64,000 nt of DNA, taken from positions 75,177,764 through 75,241,763 of the forward strand of contig NC_030683.2 in assembly GCF_000004195.4 (NCBI RefSeq), written 5' to 3'. Position numbers and translations under genes: made by a program. This document shows, in pieces, positions 1 through 13,148 of the stretch. The DNA comes from Xenopus tropicalis. Its lineage: Eukaryota > Chordata > Amphibia > Anura > Pipidae. The notes below the pieces were generated by a model, which was given only the letters and a program-made list of their open reading frames with translations, had not been told where the DNA came from and made no database searches. Numbering within the stretch: position 1 is the first letter of the stretch; each line of letters starts with the position of its first letter.

Positions 1-1334
1 ATTCACCAATCTATCTGTCTGCCTATCTACATATCAATTATCCAAAAAAAATGACACTTCATATGTTGCATTACTACACTGTATACCTTTCAGGACCTTT
101 GGTTTGTGCTGGAATCCTGGGAGTTGAATTTACATACACACATTTATTTTACTAGAAAATCGAACCATCTTAGGCAAATAAAATATATATGCCTTACTAT
201 TACTATAAAAAACTAGTTTTGTTTTGGAGGCATATACACATTTTAGGGCTTGCTAAGTATGCTGGTAGCCACAGTTCCCATCAGATATAGGGCAACAATC
301 TTAACATACATAACCTAGATTGTAATCTAGATAATTACTGTTTAACTTTTGGCCCTATATTGTAATAACTTTTATTACACTCAAACAGTGCATGCATCCA
401 AGTCAACATAATATTATATTTGTGGTATGTCTTTATAGGAGTGACTCCAGAAGGAATAAATCAAATATTATATCCCAAAGGTATTAGTATAATTTCTGCT
501 TCTGTATTTTGTACTTCCTAAAGGTTTCAGCATCCAACAATTCCCTATATATCCAATTTATCATTTTTTTACACAGTAGTACAGCATTCTTCACTTGTTT
601 TAAAAAGCAAGCAAAAAAGGTGATGATTGCTAACTGAACCCATTGGTGGTAAGGTCACTGCCTGTGAATTTACACAAGGTATAAATCCTTTTCAAATAGT
701 GACCTGTGCCTTTTATCTTTAGTACGCTTCTATCCTATGCACATATCTCGTTTATCATTACTATAGACTTGCAATGTTATTCTTCACACAAAAGAAAACC
801 CACAATTAACATGACACTGTGAATCTATACTTTACATCACTGTGAGTTTCCTAGGGATCCTATTCTATATTTACTCTCAATTTTTATATTATCTATATTA
901 TCTATATTAAGTAAGGTTATTTAAGGACATTACTTAGACCATAGCATATTAATTTGAATTCTGGACAGCCTTCTTGGGGAATTCTTGTGTATCTTTTATG
1001 CATATGTTGTCGTACTCTCTTTGTGTTGTTTAGAGCCACACCAGCTGAATGGCAAGCAACAATTTGCATTGCTGTAGAAGAAACCCCGGGGTGGTGGGCA
1101 GAACACAAGAATGGAAATCATGAAGTCCAATTAGACAAAAGAGGATTGTGGAAGTTACCTGCCTGACTTAGCAGCAGTTAAAAACAGGATGCCTAATTGA
1201 GAGCTTCAATAATCCAGCTATTTTACTTAGGGGCTTTGAAAGAATAAATAAAATATGGAAATGTGCCATAGGCATGATAATCCTCTGGCTTTTAAACTAG
1301 CTGAATGTAATTATGTAAAAAAAATAAACATTAT
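1..1334. other. AT-rich non-coding stretch
   Basis: No gene is supported here. The first 45 bases are an imperfect CTAT/CTGT tetranucleotide-like run, and 881-906 is a short TATTATC-type run. If the minus-strand exon at 13149-13224 is real, this is deep inside that gene's first intron. Confidence 0.5.
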
Positions 1335-2349
1335 AGGGTTGATTCAGTAAAGTGCGATAAGCGTTATTGCTTGCTTTTTTGCGTTAAAATTGACGCAAAA
1401 AAACCGCGTGATTCGCTAAAGTATTATCGCATGTGTTAAGTCACATATTGCGTGCATTAAATAGCACGCAACCGCATGCGTTAATTTTAGCGCATTGCGT
1501 TAATTCTCGTGCAGAAATAATACTAACGCATGATTCACAAACACTTAGGGGCACATTTACTAACCCACGAACGGGCCGAATGCGTCTGATTGCGTTTTTT
1601 TCGTAATGATCGGTATTTAGCTATTTTTTTTGTATTTTTTGCGATTTTTTCGGCGTCTTTACGATTTTTGCGCAAAAACGCAAGTTTTTCGTAGCCATTA
1701 CGAAAGTTGCACAAAGTCGCGATTTTTTCGTAGCGTTAAAACTTGCAAAGTTTTAACGCTACGAAAAAGGCGCGACTTTGCGCGCAAGTTTTAACGCTAC
1801 GAAAAAAATCGTGACTTTGCGCAACTTTCGTAATGGCTACGAAAAACTCGCGTTTTTTCGCAAAAATCGTAAAGACGCCGAAAAAATCGCAAAAAATACG
1901 AAAAAGTCGCAAAATGTTCGTTTCCAATCTGAATTTTTCCAATTCGGATTCGAAATCGTGTCTTAGTAAATCAGCCCCTTAGATGCGCTAAATATCGCAT
2001 TAGTCTATACGAAAATTATCACCTACTTGGGGCAGACGGTAATTATAGAAAAGTACAGTTCATGAGCTTTTGGCAACACAATATGGACTTTGCAGTGTGA
2101 TTTATTCAAGTATGTGTTGGCCCTAGAGTAATGTAGCCTCCAGTTTGCAGAGAAATGGTCATTTTCAAAAAAAGTAGGTTTACGAACGTAATGGTGTGTA
2201 TGGCTAATATGGCATGCACGCGTTAAGTAGTGCACGTGCGTTAATTAGCGTGCGCGACAAGTAGCGCGCTGCGTTCATTAGCGCGTGTTAAAATTTTAAC
2301 GCATGCTATAAATAGCGCTCGATTTAGCGCACTTTAGTGAATCAACCCT
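1335..2349. mobile_element. Inverted-repeat transposon (GATTCACTAAAGTGCG ends), interrupted
   Basis: The left end (1335-1356) and right end (2327-2349) are inverted copies of AGGGTTGATTCACTAAAGTGCG with about one mismatch. The interior next to both ends is rich in GCGTTAA, GCGC and ATTAGCG words, unlike the flanking AT-rich DNA. A second element (1548-1978) is inserted inside it, so the host element without the insert is about 580 bp. I see no transposase frame and no clear target duplication next to the ends, so the superfamily is open. Related ends occur at 63788 and 63975, showing this is a dispersed family. Confidence 0.75.
1548..1978. mobile_element. Fold-back MITE, Harbinger-like, nested in the 1335-2349 element
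   Basis: Left end GGGGCACATTTACTAA and right end TTAGTAAATCAGCCCC are inverted copies, flanked on both sides by TTA, a 3-bp target duplication of the kind made by PIF/Harbinger transposases. The two halves are almost fully complementary over about 200 bp each (TTTTTCGTA and TACGAAAAA words mirror each other around about 1765), so a transcript would fold into one long hairpin. Minus- and plus-strand frames in it are products of this palindrome and not genes. A longer relative lies at 47265-47795. Harbinger assignment is inferred from target duplication length only. Confidence 0.75.
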
Positions 2350-5300
2350 CGTGTTCCTATAACTTTTTCCCCAATTGCAAATAAAACCATAAAACTAGGT
2401 GGTGTAACATATTTTATTTGAAATATGCTTTTGTTTAAAATATAAACAACTTGAATCTCTATCAGCTTTGCCCAAGGGAATCATGACACTGAATCTTATT
2501 ACCCAAAAAGCCAGCACAGCTAATCAATGTACTGCATGATTTTGACAACACTATGGTCAACAAAACATACTGAATAAAAATTCGTCCATCTCAAGAATGC
2601 ACATATTCTCCCCTATAGCCTGTTATCAAGTACTCAAGGGTGCTCCACAGATGCAGTGGGCAATTTGCACATAAAACCACTTTCATTAAAAGTGCTTGGG
2701 CAAAATGCGCTCTTTGCACTTCCCTATAGTGGCTTGGTGCCACTCAGTCCTTCTCTGTCTACTGACACAGGGGAACCCTGGAGCTAACACCTCATGACCA
2801 GCTCAGGGTTCCTTTCCCACACACATAGGTGCAGCACACTTGCACCCAAGGAATCAGACTCAGACGTCATTCGCACATTGAACACTGGAAATTACGCCAG
2901 GCTGACTTTAAAAATATTTGGCTCAACTGAAGCTTTTTGGGGGAAAATGCTGCATTGTGGGATAAAAACATGGCGACTGGACTGTGCTCAATGTGTCTGC
3001 AGATGTAAATGAGCCCTAAGAATTTCATCAGAGCATGAAACAATCCAGTATGGTCTATGCAGCAACAGAAACCCCCAAGGGTAAATGTTGACATTTTTTT
3101 AAATACCCCAAAACACAACTGGCTTGCCATATAAATGTATACACTGCATTATGGTTCTTTCCCAGTGGTGCCTTACACATTTATGGCCAATACAGCTTTT
3201 TGGTTCTCTCTGTTACTCTCTGTCTCTCTGTTTTAAGCAGTGACTTATACCTGTGGTAAAAATGTATGAAAACTGGGGCATTTTATTCACCTCAGGGGTG
3301 TAAAGACTGATGCCTCCAGTTGTTGCTGAATTGCAACTCTCAGTCTTTTTTTCTACAAAAAAAATATAACCTATATAATTTCACCTGTCCTGGCATCTTT
3401 ACACATTCCCCATAGGCAGATAGGACAACTAGAAACACTGACTTCTTCCAAATGGATTCTTAACTCCATGTCTTGTTAACAATTACATTTTATGAGCCAC
3501 TAAGCATTTAACATGATGTTTCATGCTTTAAAATATTTCAGCTTTAAATGTACAAGACAAAATTGGCTAAGATTATCTGTTTCAGAAACTAGAAATGCTG
3601 CAATTATACAGTGAGATATAGGGAAGACAGAGCCAAGCAAAATATCAGAAAACATAGCGGGTGGTTAGAATAACATATAGTGAAACACGGAAAGTACATT
3701 TTTAATACAGTATCTCCCAATGAGTCAAAGAAAATAAGAGTCCCCAAACACCATTTTTCTTTTTCGCATACCATGGTTTTGGTAATTAGCTGACCCTCAT
3801 TGTTGTTTTGCAATGTAAATTTCAATTTGTTTGGCACTTGTGCATTCACTGTCCTAGTGCCTTTTTCACATTCTGATCCTGCCTCCAACAGTTGCTATAG
3901 ATCTCTTCTTAAAAGAACACCTAAAGCAGCTAATCTGTCTTGATCCCACTGTCAAAAGAAAAGGCAAGGCCTTACAATAATGGCTTTTCTGCCATTTTAT
4001 TCTAACACTAACTCAACTTTCTAGAATCTACCCGGAGAGGGCCTAGGAATTCAGTTGCAAATGTCCACACAGATTAGAGTGGAAGAGGGTGTTTTTTGTG
4101 AACTACAACATTCTTTTTAAAATACAATAGAAAGACAAAGCAAAATACCTACATAAGACTGGAGAAAATGGAACAAACCAGCATGTCCATGTAATTGTTT
4201 TCTTTCCTCCCTTCTTTTTAGGATCTTATTGTTTGAAAGGCAATATACTCTGGTCTGTGCAAAATTATTCAGCCCATATGAAAGAGGTCATTAAGACAAT
4301 GCACAGTCACAAATGATTAATGATCAACAGGATTTATATCTCCCTCTTAAAATTTTCTGCTGTAAAGCATTCTTCACCTTAGAAAATAATCACTTTCTAT
4401 AAAACACAGCTAGACTAAAAAATGACAGTGTGTCAAGACTCAAGAGTTTTTTTATACATATGGATTGTAAGGATGACCAGTATGCTCCTATCTTTGCTTT
4501 GTGTGAACACCACTACAGGCTTAATGGAACCAAATGGAACACCCAGTCATCCACCAATGAAATGGTGAGTGATGTGCATTGTGTTCACCAGACGCAACAA
4601 TGTCTTTTAAAACCATAACAAAAATAAACTCCATACATCAAAAATATTATTAGGGCCTCTACATATGACTGCAATAAATTAGGTAGGATTTACAGAGTGC
4701 AAAATTCACTAAAGCGTAAGGCATGATATAAAGGAAAGTATATGTGGCCATAATAGCTATCTTATGGAATAACAGACATGGAGATTTATAATTTAGGTTA
4801 ATTATACACTAGGTTATAAGGTTGTCCAGTTTAGTCAGACTTCTGGGTCATTGCTCTCAACAGAAAACTGCATGGCCAAGGATCATTGATGGTTACAATG
4901 GAAAACCCAAATTAGAATGGGCCAATATGTATGCAGTAATCTAATCAAGTGACCACAAAGTAGAACAAAGAACAAACCAGTTGCAGTTGTAGTGCTGGGC
5001 CAATGGCTTCTATCTAGTTGTTTTAAGCAGAAAAATCATGAAGCTGTTAAAATGGAAAACAAAGTATATATGATATGACTATGCTCTTATCCTTTACCCT
5101 CCCCTGGCTCAGTGATTATTACCAAAACATATGCAGCTATAGAAAATTCTAGCAATAGGTAACACTGACTTGCAGACACAGGTGTTCAATTGCCACCCCT
5201 AACCATACTAGTATGGCATTTCTGAAAAGGAGATAAGGAGCCATGGGATCAGTTTCAAAATATTTGCTGGCAAGAAATAGCACTTAAAGATAAACAAATT

Positions 5301-7927
5301 TACTTGGCTTGTTACCTTATCTTTTAAATTAAAAACCACATGCTATTTACATAACAAATAGTAAACTCTGGATTTTTTTATATTTACTGCTCACTTCCTT
5401 AGTTTCCTATTTTGGACTGGCAGGCTGATCCGAGACACAATAGAGGAAAGGAATAATTTGGTGCCTGGAATGTCTGTGTCCTTCTGTTGTTACAGACCTG
5501 CAACTGGTTGTATTCAGTCACCACTTACTCTGGACATGACATCAAGGGCAGGGGATTTCCTGTTCTAGTATAACATTCGTATCATGTTAGCTTAAAGCTG
5601 CAAAATATTCTACTGGAATCCACCGTAACTGATCAATCTGCCAGTCTACTGACAAAGTGTGACTAAGTTAGATATGAACACTGTTTTGTTCCTCCCTGGC
5701 TTTTTTTAACTGCAAACCTCTCTCCATACCAAAATTAATCAAAATGTACTGCACAAAGACAAAAGGGTAAATCTGCACTTTTATAAAAATCTAAAATCCT
5801 GTTAAAACCTATGGCTGGTAAGAATCTTTTAAACCACAAAATGCAGTTGATTGCTTTAAATGATGTAGTACTACAAACACATCAGCAATATATCACTGAT
5901 ATTTAAAAACTTGCATACTTATTCTGGGCTTATCACTTTATAGATCAGAAAAGGTGATCCTACAGGTCTCCTTATCTCACAGAAATAGTACTGCCGACTC
6001 CCAGCTTGCCCTATTTATGAAATGGTAGATGAGGAGCACTGACCAAAAGTTACTGTTTAGCCTAACTTGTGCCAAACCAATATGTGTATTCAAGCAATCA
6101 AGCCCTCTTCATGCAGGACATACAGTGAATGGTTCAGTTGTTCATATGTACCACTTCAAACACCCTGCATTAAAATGAATGCCTGGTCACCTAATGTATA
6201 AGCAATGAGGAAAAATCAATGCCTGTGGTGCATACTCTTTGACTCCTTGAGCCCAGATGTCGAGGACATTTCCATAAACCATACTACTTGGCTGCTGGAA
6301 TGGTTTTCTTAATCCTGTGTCAGGTTTGATTTTCTTTTTCCCTTCTTTTTTTGCAGAAGTCAGGTTGCACAGAAAATATATTTGTATTCTCAAGGCACCT
6401 TGTCAAGATTTATTCTGTGCTGAAAGAACAAATTTTCCCTCCCCCTTTCAAATCCTCTAATAGTCACCTTGAGCATCTTCCTTTGACCTCGTTAAGTAAA
6501 TGCCCGCTGTCTCTTTTCTTATTCTAATTACCTGAAGGACCACTGACTTCAGCACTGCATGTTATTACTCTAAGCTTTCTCTGTAATTGAAGCCATAACA
6601 ATATAGATTAGTATTGGACACTAGATAGCAATTATTGCTGAATTATCAACACAATACCCAGAAATAACCAAAAATACATTGAAGAAAGCTCTGTGCAAAT
6701 TTGCTAACAAAGAAGCCACTTTCAGCACTACCAAAATAAAGGCAAAAGCTACGATTCTCTCTTCCCTCTTTGTTAAGGTGCTTATATATGGTGAGGAGTT
6801 ACTACTACTTCCTACCCCTTCTGAAAAATGATTTTTTCATGGCCACCATTAATTTAAAGGAAAGGCTGGGCACCTTACATGTTGTTGAATATGGATGTTT
6901 TATTCAAGCAATAAACTTAATTGTCCCATTAACTTCCTAATGCAGTTGAGACTATAACTGTACTGACTGAAATCACAGTATATGTCAAGACTTCTAGTTT
7001 ACAAATTTTCTGGTCCTTAAGATGCCAAGATATAACAAGCTTTCCTGAGTAAATGCCAGGTAACTAATGATTCAGTCATATTGGCACAATCACCTGTTCT
7101 TTACTATGGTTAACATAATACATGACTTTTTCAGGCTTGCCAATTATTTTTAGGTCATGGTTTAAAATTCAACTGGAAAATGCATTTTCTAGCATAGTAA
7201 CCCACAACAACCACTTTTATTATTTTGATTGCAACGGACCATTGGATGAAATGTTCCCACATAACTCCCTAATGCATGATAGTAATAAAGACATGACAAT
7301 ATATGGCCCTGGCATCATAATACTAGAACATTAAGAAGAAATAAACATATTACATGGTGAGCATCAAGAGTAAGCTGGCAATGGGAAAGTTCATAGAATT
7401 TTGTGGTGTTGTAAAACACAGCGTTATTTTAGGATGCATACAGTTGCTTAGAGACGTTACATTCCAGACTTGTTGTGGTCGTATTTACTACTGCCCCTAA
7501 ACTGCAGGATTTATTTGCTACTTAGCAACCTACTACAAAAATATGCCCTTTAGCCATGTATATGTGCTTTTTTTAAGATATGCATGTTTTGCCCAACATC
7601 CATGACTGGAAATTCAGAGAATTACAGGCCATCCCTGTTCACCTGCTCTCTTGATCATACTGTGGAGGAAGGGCCAACACCATATGGGAAGTGTTTTTAC
7701 AGGCCCACGCCAGCTGTTGTACTGCTCCATGGACTTTTTTTTCCATCTTTTTTAGTGCATTTAGAGGGGCCAACTGATGTCATAGAAGAGGACAAACATA
7801 AAATCCCATAGGTACTAGACTTTGCAACCATCTAGTGAAGCTGCTGACAAGATACTATTATTATTAGTAGTATTATTCAGAGCAAACGTCATTTGCAGTC
7901 GGTCCCTGCCCGACTGCATATTAAAGT
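2350..7927. other. Long non-coding stretch, nothing recognised
   Basis: AT-rich sequence with scattered short frames that show no domain, no codon pattern and no paired splice sites that I can support. A CTCTGT-type pyrimidine patch lies at about 3206-3232. Probably intronic if the minus-strand gene starting at 13224 extends this way. Confidence 0.45.
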
Positions 7928-8277
7928 CTAAAGGTGGCCATACACGTGGCGATCCGACGATGTTTCGTGCGACCATCGGTCGCACGAAACATCGTAAGAT
8001 CCGCCACACACCATTCAGGACTGAATCGGCAGGTAAGGAGGTAGAAACAATAGGATTTCTACCTCCTTCTGCCGATTCAGCTCTGAAGTGAGAATTTTGG
8101 TCAGGCGCCTTCTATGGCGCCCGATCAAAATTTTCAAACTTGTCCGATCGGCGAGTCGTCCGATATCGGCAGCTTCCTGCGATATCGGTCGACTCGCCGA
8201 CATGCCATACACGCACCGATTATCGTACGAAACGAGGTTTCGTACGATAATATCGGTGCGTGTATGGCCACCTTTAG
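7928..8277. mobile_element. MITE of the GGTGGCCATACACG family, copy 1
   Basis: Inverted ends CTAAAGGTGGCCATACACG (7928) and its complement ending at 8277 bound a CpG-rich element of 350 bp. It is built of several smaller perfect palindromes: a TTTCGTGCGACC block near 7960-7995, an AGAAGGAGGTAGAAA-type block near 8035-8072, a CGGCGAGTCG block near 8150-8200, and a CGTACGAAACGAGGTTTCGTACG block near 8224-8247. The overlapping frames on both strands are by-products of these palindromes. The flanks read TAAA and TTTA, while copies elsewhere have TTAA, so a TTAA-type (Kolobok or piggyBac-like) transposase may have moved it; this is inference. Confidence 0.8.
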
Positions 8278-9691
8278 GCCCCAGACACACAAACAGACTG
8301 TGGTCATTCTTATCATCAGGAGCAAATTAACCTTCTTGTATGTTTTTGGAGTATGGGAGTTTATACACTCCCCTTACAATCTTTGTTGATTGCCAATATA
8401 ATGGTTCAGATTGCTTTCATAAACTGTATGCAAGGTGCAAAATAGCCTTTGTATTAACACTTGCTTTGAGGAAATGACCCCACAATACTATTTGCAAGTT
8501 GCCCTGATAGACACAACTGACTTTCAAATGGATCACATACTATTGTCGTTACTGGGGCCCCAAACCTCAGCACACCACAAATATCACTACATTCACTAAT
8601 TAGTGGAAACCTGCTATTATGCAGTAATACTGGGAAAAGACACACCATGGGTTTAAAAACATGACAATCTGCACACATTTCAGCAATTTGCACTTAGCAC
8701 TTGCATTTGTAAACACGCCCACGTTGATAAGACTGCCACACCTGCATTAAAGTACTAACATTCTAATGTATTTGTACATCTGATTTAATAAAAGATTCAA
8801 AATATAAACTTTTTTCACCAACATTTTACTAGAAAAGGCACTCTATACGTGTCGTCATATAAGGATATTTGGGACAGAGGCAACACAAAGGCATTTAGAC
8901 ACAGGAAGTAACCTAGGATCAAACTGTCGAGTGTTAAACTATTAAAAAATAGGAGAAGGTTTAAAGGAAGTGAATGGCTATTTAATTATACAAACATGTT
9001 CTATGATAACAACATTTGACAGCAGGGGGAAAAGGATATTACAGTTTACTAAATTAGTAGTTCTCCAAGGCTAGTCCTCAAGGACAGTGCATTAGAATAC
9101 TTTTAATTGCTGCTTATGTCCCTAACATTCTCTAAATACAGCCTTGCATCTCTTCACCCACAGCCCCCATGAGTACTCTTATTCCCTCACAAACAGTTCA
9201 GGGGTGTGTCATTTGAAAATATTTTGAATATTAATAAACCTTACATAGTATCGGAAACCTGAAGTAATACCGATAGCCCGTAATAAAGGGCTAGCACTGT
9301 CTAGCAAAGGCATTGTTGTATCAAGCCATCTTGCAGTTAATGCGCTTTAAGGTAGGAAAAAAAATAAATACTAAAACACAATAAGTTAAGTTAGCACACT
9401 GCTTGTTAAACTGAGCTAGACAAATCAAAATTAAGACATTCCAATTGTTTTGGCCCTCATGTTAATCACTGGATCACATACAGGCCCATGCAGACAAATT
9501 GAAATAGGACAACAGCCATGGCCTTATTCAGTCCCTACATTTTTGGTTTGTTTGGATACTGACACATTACCTAGCGATTAATATGAGGACATAACAAATA
9601 GCACCAGCAGTGTTCTGACTTCTAAAGTATACTGACACAATACCAAAAAATGTCTCAGGATCATTTCAAGGACCCAGTCCCACAGGTATTT
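8278..9691. other. Non-coding stretch, nothing recognised
   Basis: AT-rich sequence without supported gene, RNA or repeat. A minus-strand frame at 8454-8693 (79 codons) has no recognisable feature. Confidence 0.4.
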
Positions 9692-9695
9692 TTAA

Positions 9696-10014
9696 AGGAG
9701 AAGGAAAGGCAAAGTTACTTGCGGGTGCCAAAATGTTAGGCAATCCCAAACTCCTGCTTCTGTCTTTGCGCGCTTGCACATGTGCAGCATACGAAAAAAC
9801 AAGAATGTCAGCTTTTTCACTCTACTGCGCATGCCCAGGGATTCCAAAGACAGAAAAAATAAGGAAGAGGAAACACTCTCTGCATGTACCCCGGGCTGGT
9901 GCAGTTTTCTCCTCCTTCTTCTCCTAACCCCGGGGGAAAAAGGTAGGCGATTAAAGTCACTTGGGGGTGCCTAACATTTTGGCACCCCCAAGTGACTTAG
10001 CCTTTCCTTCTCCT
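9696..10014. mobile_element. T2-type MITE with TTAA target duplication
   Basis: Perfect inverted ends AGGAGAAGGAAAGGC (9696) and GCCTTTCCTTCTCCT (ending 10014) are flanked by TTAA on each side (9692-9695 and 10015-10018). Subterminal inverted blocks follow: TTACTTGCGGGTGCCAAAAT near the left end is mirrored near 9955-9995. Ends of the form TTAA-AGGRR define the T2 MITE group described in Xenopus and related to Kolobok transposons; this is the best taxonomic clue in the window. Frames at 9733-9974 lie inside the element and are not genes. No transposase is encoded. Confidence 0.85.
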
Positions 10015-10313
10015 TTAAGTCTGCAACATATTTGACTGCATTGCAAGATGTGGTTACAGAACACAACAGCGGTAGGTGGGCATAAATGGGATGCTTGCGC
10101 GATATGCACAAAACTTAAAAACACCCCTTTGTATGTACTACAAGAGGCAGATTTTTAAAGAGTTCTGAAGATTTAATTATACTTTGTAAATCTAAATAAT
10201 TTTTGTTAGGTCAAATCCACGTGCACCTTCCTTTCTACCTCCCAGTAGCATTCTTAAATTACTCATGCTGGGGCTACATGCTTGCCCTTCACACAAACCT
10301 GTGATAGGTTGTT

Positions 10314-10612
10314 ATAAAGGTACGGGATAAGTTATTTGGAAATTTGGTATCCAGAAAGCTCCAAATAGACCTAATTTTAATCAATCCAAAATTTATAAAC
10401 ATATTTCCCTTTTCCTTGTAATAACAAAACAGTAGTTTGTACTTGACCCTAACATGAATCCTTATTGGTCGCAAAACACTCCAACTGGGTTTATTTAATG
10501 TTTAAATTAGTTTTTAGTAGACTTTAAGTATGGAGATCCAAATTACAGAATGACCTCTTATCCAGAAAACTCCAGGTCCCAAGCATTCTGGATTACAGGT
10601 CCCATACCTGTA
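10314..10612 (-). mobile_element. ACAGGTATGGGACC MITE, copy 1
   Basis: About 300 bp. The right end reads CCCATACCTGTA and the left end AAAGGTACGGGA, which are inverted copies with decay. The next modules inward (TATCCAGAAAGCTCCAAAT on the left; TATGGAGATCCAAATTACAG and TTATCCAGAAAACTCCAGG on the right) recur in the copies at 46914 and 56846. Strand is set so that plus starts with ACAGGTATGGGACC. I remember this as a very common Xenopus repeat but cannot assign its superfamily from sequence. Confidence 0.8.
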
Positions 10613-12899
10613 ATATGCAAAGCTATGATTGGGAAGACTACAGTCAGCCTAATAGGGTTTCACACTGCCCCATGCCCAGCATGAAAGGGAACTGTACATT
10701 TCTGGCCAAATGCTACTGAATATTAGTGCATATTGACCCACTTCCTAAATTAGACAGAAACATGTGAGGATCACTTTTATTATAGCATACAAATTTGATT
10801 AACTTTTTCCAGTAATATATTACAGCTATGATAAACATTATCCATGGCACATTAGACAATGAACTGCTTGTGTATGAATTTCTATTTTATGTTGTCGCTT
10901 GAGCTTTGACCTGACGCTTAACAAAAATGAGGTGTTCTGAAACAAAGTTCCCAGCTCAATTACTCCAGCGAGTGGTCTTGATGCCACAATGCGCTTTCTG
11001 CACTGAATAGAACTAAGAAGATCTCCCTGAAGCCATGATTTCAGAACTAACTAGTAAGAATTTTAATTAATGGGAAGCAATTTCTAAGCCAATTATGTTG
11101 CTAGTTTGGGCACTTAAGTTAGAATTTATTAAGGTAAAAGTGATTATTGCTATAAATATTCATGAAAAAAAAAGGGCAATATCCTCAATGGACAGCATCA
11201 ATATGCCAGTAAAGAAAATCTGTGCTGATAATGTGGGAAACGTCACCCAAGGAAACAATTTAATTTTTAAATTAAACACATGAGCTTGTTTGTGAATGTA
11301 CCATTATAATTACATACAGTAAGGGCAAGCCTGGTCACCTGTATAAAAGGTAGCCTATTAGATCCTATAGAATTTTACCAGATAATGCTTGAGAATTTTG
11401 AAAGGTTTACTCTTGCAAAATAAAACATTGTGTAATATATATAATGATATTTAATAAAGACATATGTCTACATGTACCAAACCTGTTTTTTCAAGTGGTA
11501 ACTGCTGCTAGTCCCTAAACATATGGGGTATGTGTCACTGGAACTAAAACGGTTAACACTCATCCTGAAAGAGAAACCCTTTTTTGTTGTTACTTTTCAG
11601 AACATAATTCTTTAACACACTTTCCTAGCACCCAACTGACTTTGTAGAAACTTAAAACCGTTGCTTTTGTCACTGGGAGAAAAAAAAACTGTCAAGGTGT
11701 CAAAGTCTATAGAAGGCTATAAAACATTCTGTGGCTTGAATTACTAAAGAATTTCAACTTCAGGGCCATAAAACCCAGCCTGAATGCTCCCCAGGCCCCT
11801 AGGGCATGCAGCTCCTAATGCCTGGCCCCTGCAACCAGTTACATACAGGTCCCTCCACTTTAGGGCTACTCCAGTGTATCTACAATACATCTGAAAAATT
11901 CTCCAGGCTGTCACATACAGTTCAAAGAAAAAGATCCACAAACAAACAATGTTCCTCGGGAATATTCTACATTACAGATCAAATAGTTCAGGCTCTCTTC
12001 CACCCATCTGTACAACCCAATAAAAAGGTCAGTCCCCAAGTGTGCCATCAAACTGTAACATAAACACATTGCATGGAGTGCTATCTGATTTGGAGTTTCT
12101 TTATACTAGTCCCTATTAAAATAGCCATTTGAATGAATTCAACTCAAATGAATACAATTTCTCTTGATCTAATTGATGGCGAGTAGGGGATATCAAATAA
12201 CTGTGGAATTTCACGGTTCACAGATCTGTATTGTTAATTCTGTCCCTTTTAACATTGAAGAAAATACAAAGCCTTCATATCCTGGCATTTAACTCTACTT
12301 GTGCTAGAGCACCAGTAAGGAGAGAGTCCTTAGTGACAGTTAACCTCTTGAGGGCCAGGAGGATCTCAGTTTCTCCCAAACAAGTCTTAATAAGCTGTTG
12401 CATGCAATAAGCATTGTCTATGACAATGACTACAAAGAGAAGAAGTTCTTTAAATTGAAGGCTCTTGGAAACAGAGCCCTCTAATCCTACTGTCTCCTTC
12501 TGTAATCATTATTTATTAATTTAAAATAAATAAATATAAACAATGCTGAAAAAATGCTAGCAAAGAAGCCCAGCCACTTCAACCAGCTTAGTATGAAAGC
12601 TCACAACTTTCCCCCAGGCAAGTCTCTGCCTTCCAAGGAAGGAAAAGAGGGTTCTGAGGCTGCTTGTCCCTTAAGAGACTGAACCAAGAGAGGACTCCAT
12701 GCCCAGAGCTACTAGTACTCACCACTAGAATATCATTCAGATACCAGCGGGTTCAAGTGCCCTAAAGTATACACAGAGTACAGAAGCATACAGAAGCAGC
12801 CTAGAGAGGTATACAGAACCAGCACAAACGAAAGAAGCTCAAAGAGACCTCAGTACACAGGTCTACTTAGCTCTCACCACAGAAAAAATCACCCACTTC
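10613..12899. other. Non-coding stretch with one more complex patch
   Basis: Mostly AT-rich with no supported gene. The patch 12590-12860 has more even base composition and, on the minus strand, a GTGAGTA donor-like site at about 12720, but no acceptor or convincing frame goes with it. It could be an old retroelement fragment or an unrecognised exon. Confidence 0.3.
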
Positions 12900-13031
12900 C
12901 TAATCATTTCTATGGGATTTTTAGACTATAAAGTGGTGAACTCTAAATTTCACTCATTGATAAATATGCTTGTGAAAATCCCATACAAATGAATAAACTC
13001 TAATCTTGCATTTTGATTTATCTGCCCTTAG
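12900..13031 (-). repeat. Decayed fold-back MITE fragment (GATAAATCTGCCCC family)
   Basis: The right end (13015-13029) reads ATTTATCTGCCC, the family terminal motif, and the interior has inverted TATGGGATTTTTAG and AAAATCCCATA blocks as in the better copy at 34363-34567. The left terminal repeat is missing. Confidence 0.55.
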
Positions 13032-13148
13032 GTTTTCATGATTCGAGAAGAAGCTAAAGTTTAATATTTACCCTTTAAATCCTTAAAAAAAAAAAAGTGA
13101 CCTACAATTATTCACCAGCACCAGTCTCTGGCCATCAGATATTCTTAC

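Noticed and set aside
1736..1966. Frames on both strands rich in phenylalanine, lysine and alanine
   Set aside because: These are translations of the TTTTTCGTA palindromic repeat inside the fold-back element.
3604..3888. 94-codon minus-strand frame that could be a downstream exon of the signal-peptide gene
   Set aside because: No phase-1 acceptor was found at its start. The upstream part resembles dispersed repeat wording more than a protein domain.
8015..8389. Several overlapping 60-90-codon frames on both strands
   Set aside because: They lie in the palindromes of a MITE, which open frames on both strands at once. The same artefact occurs in the copy at 39537-39976.
12590..12860. Possible exon with GTGAGTA donor on the minus strand
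   Set aside because: Only the donor is visible; no acceptor, frame or similarity supports an exon.
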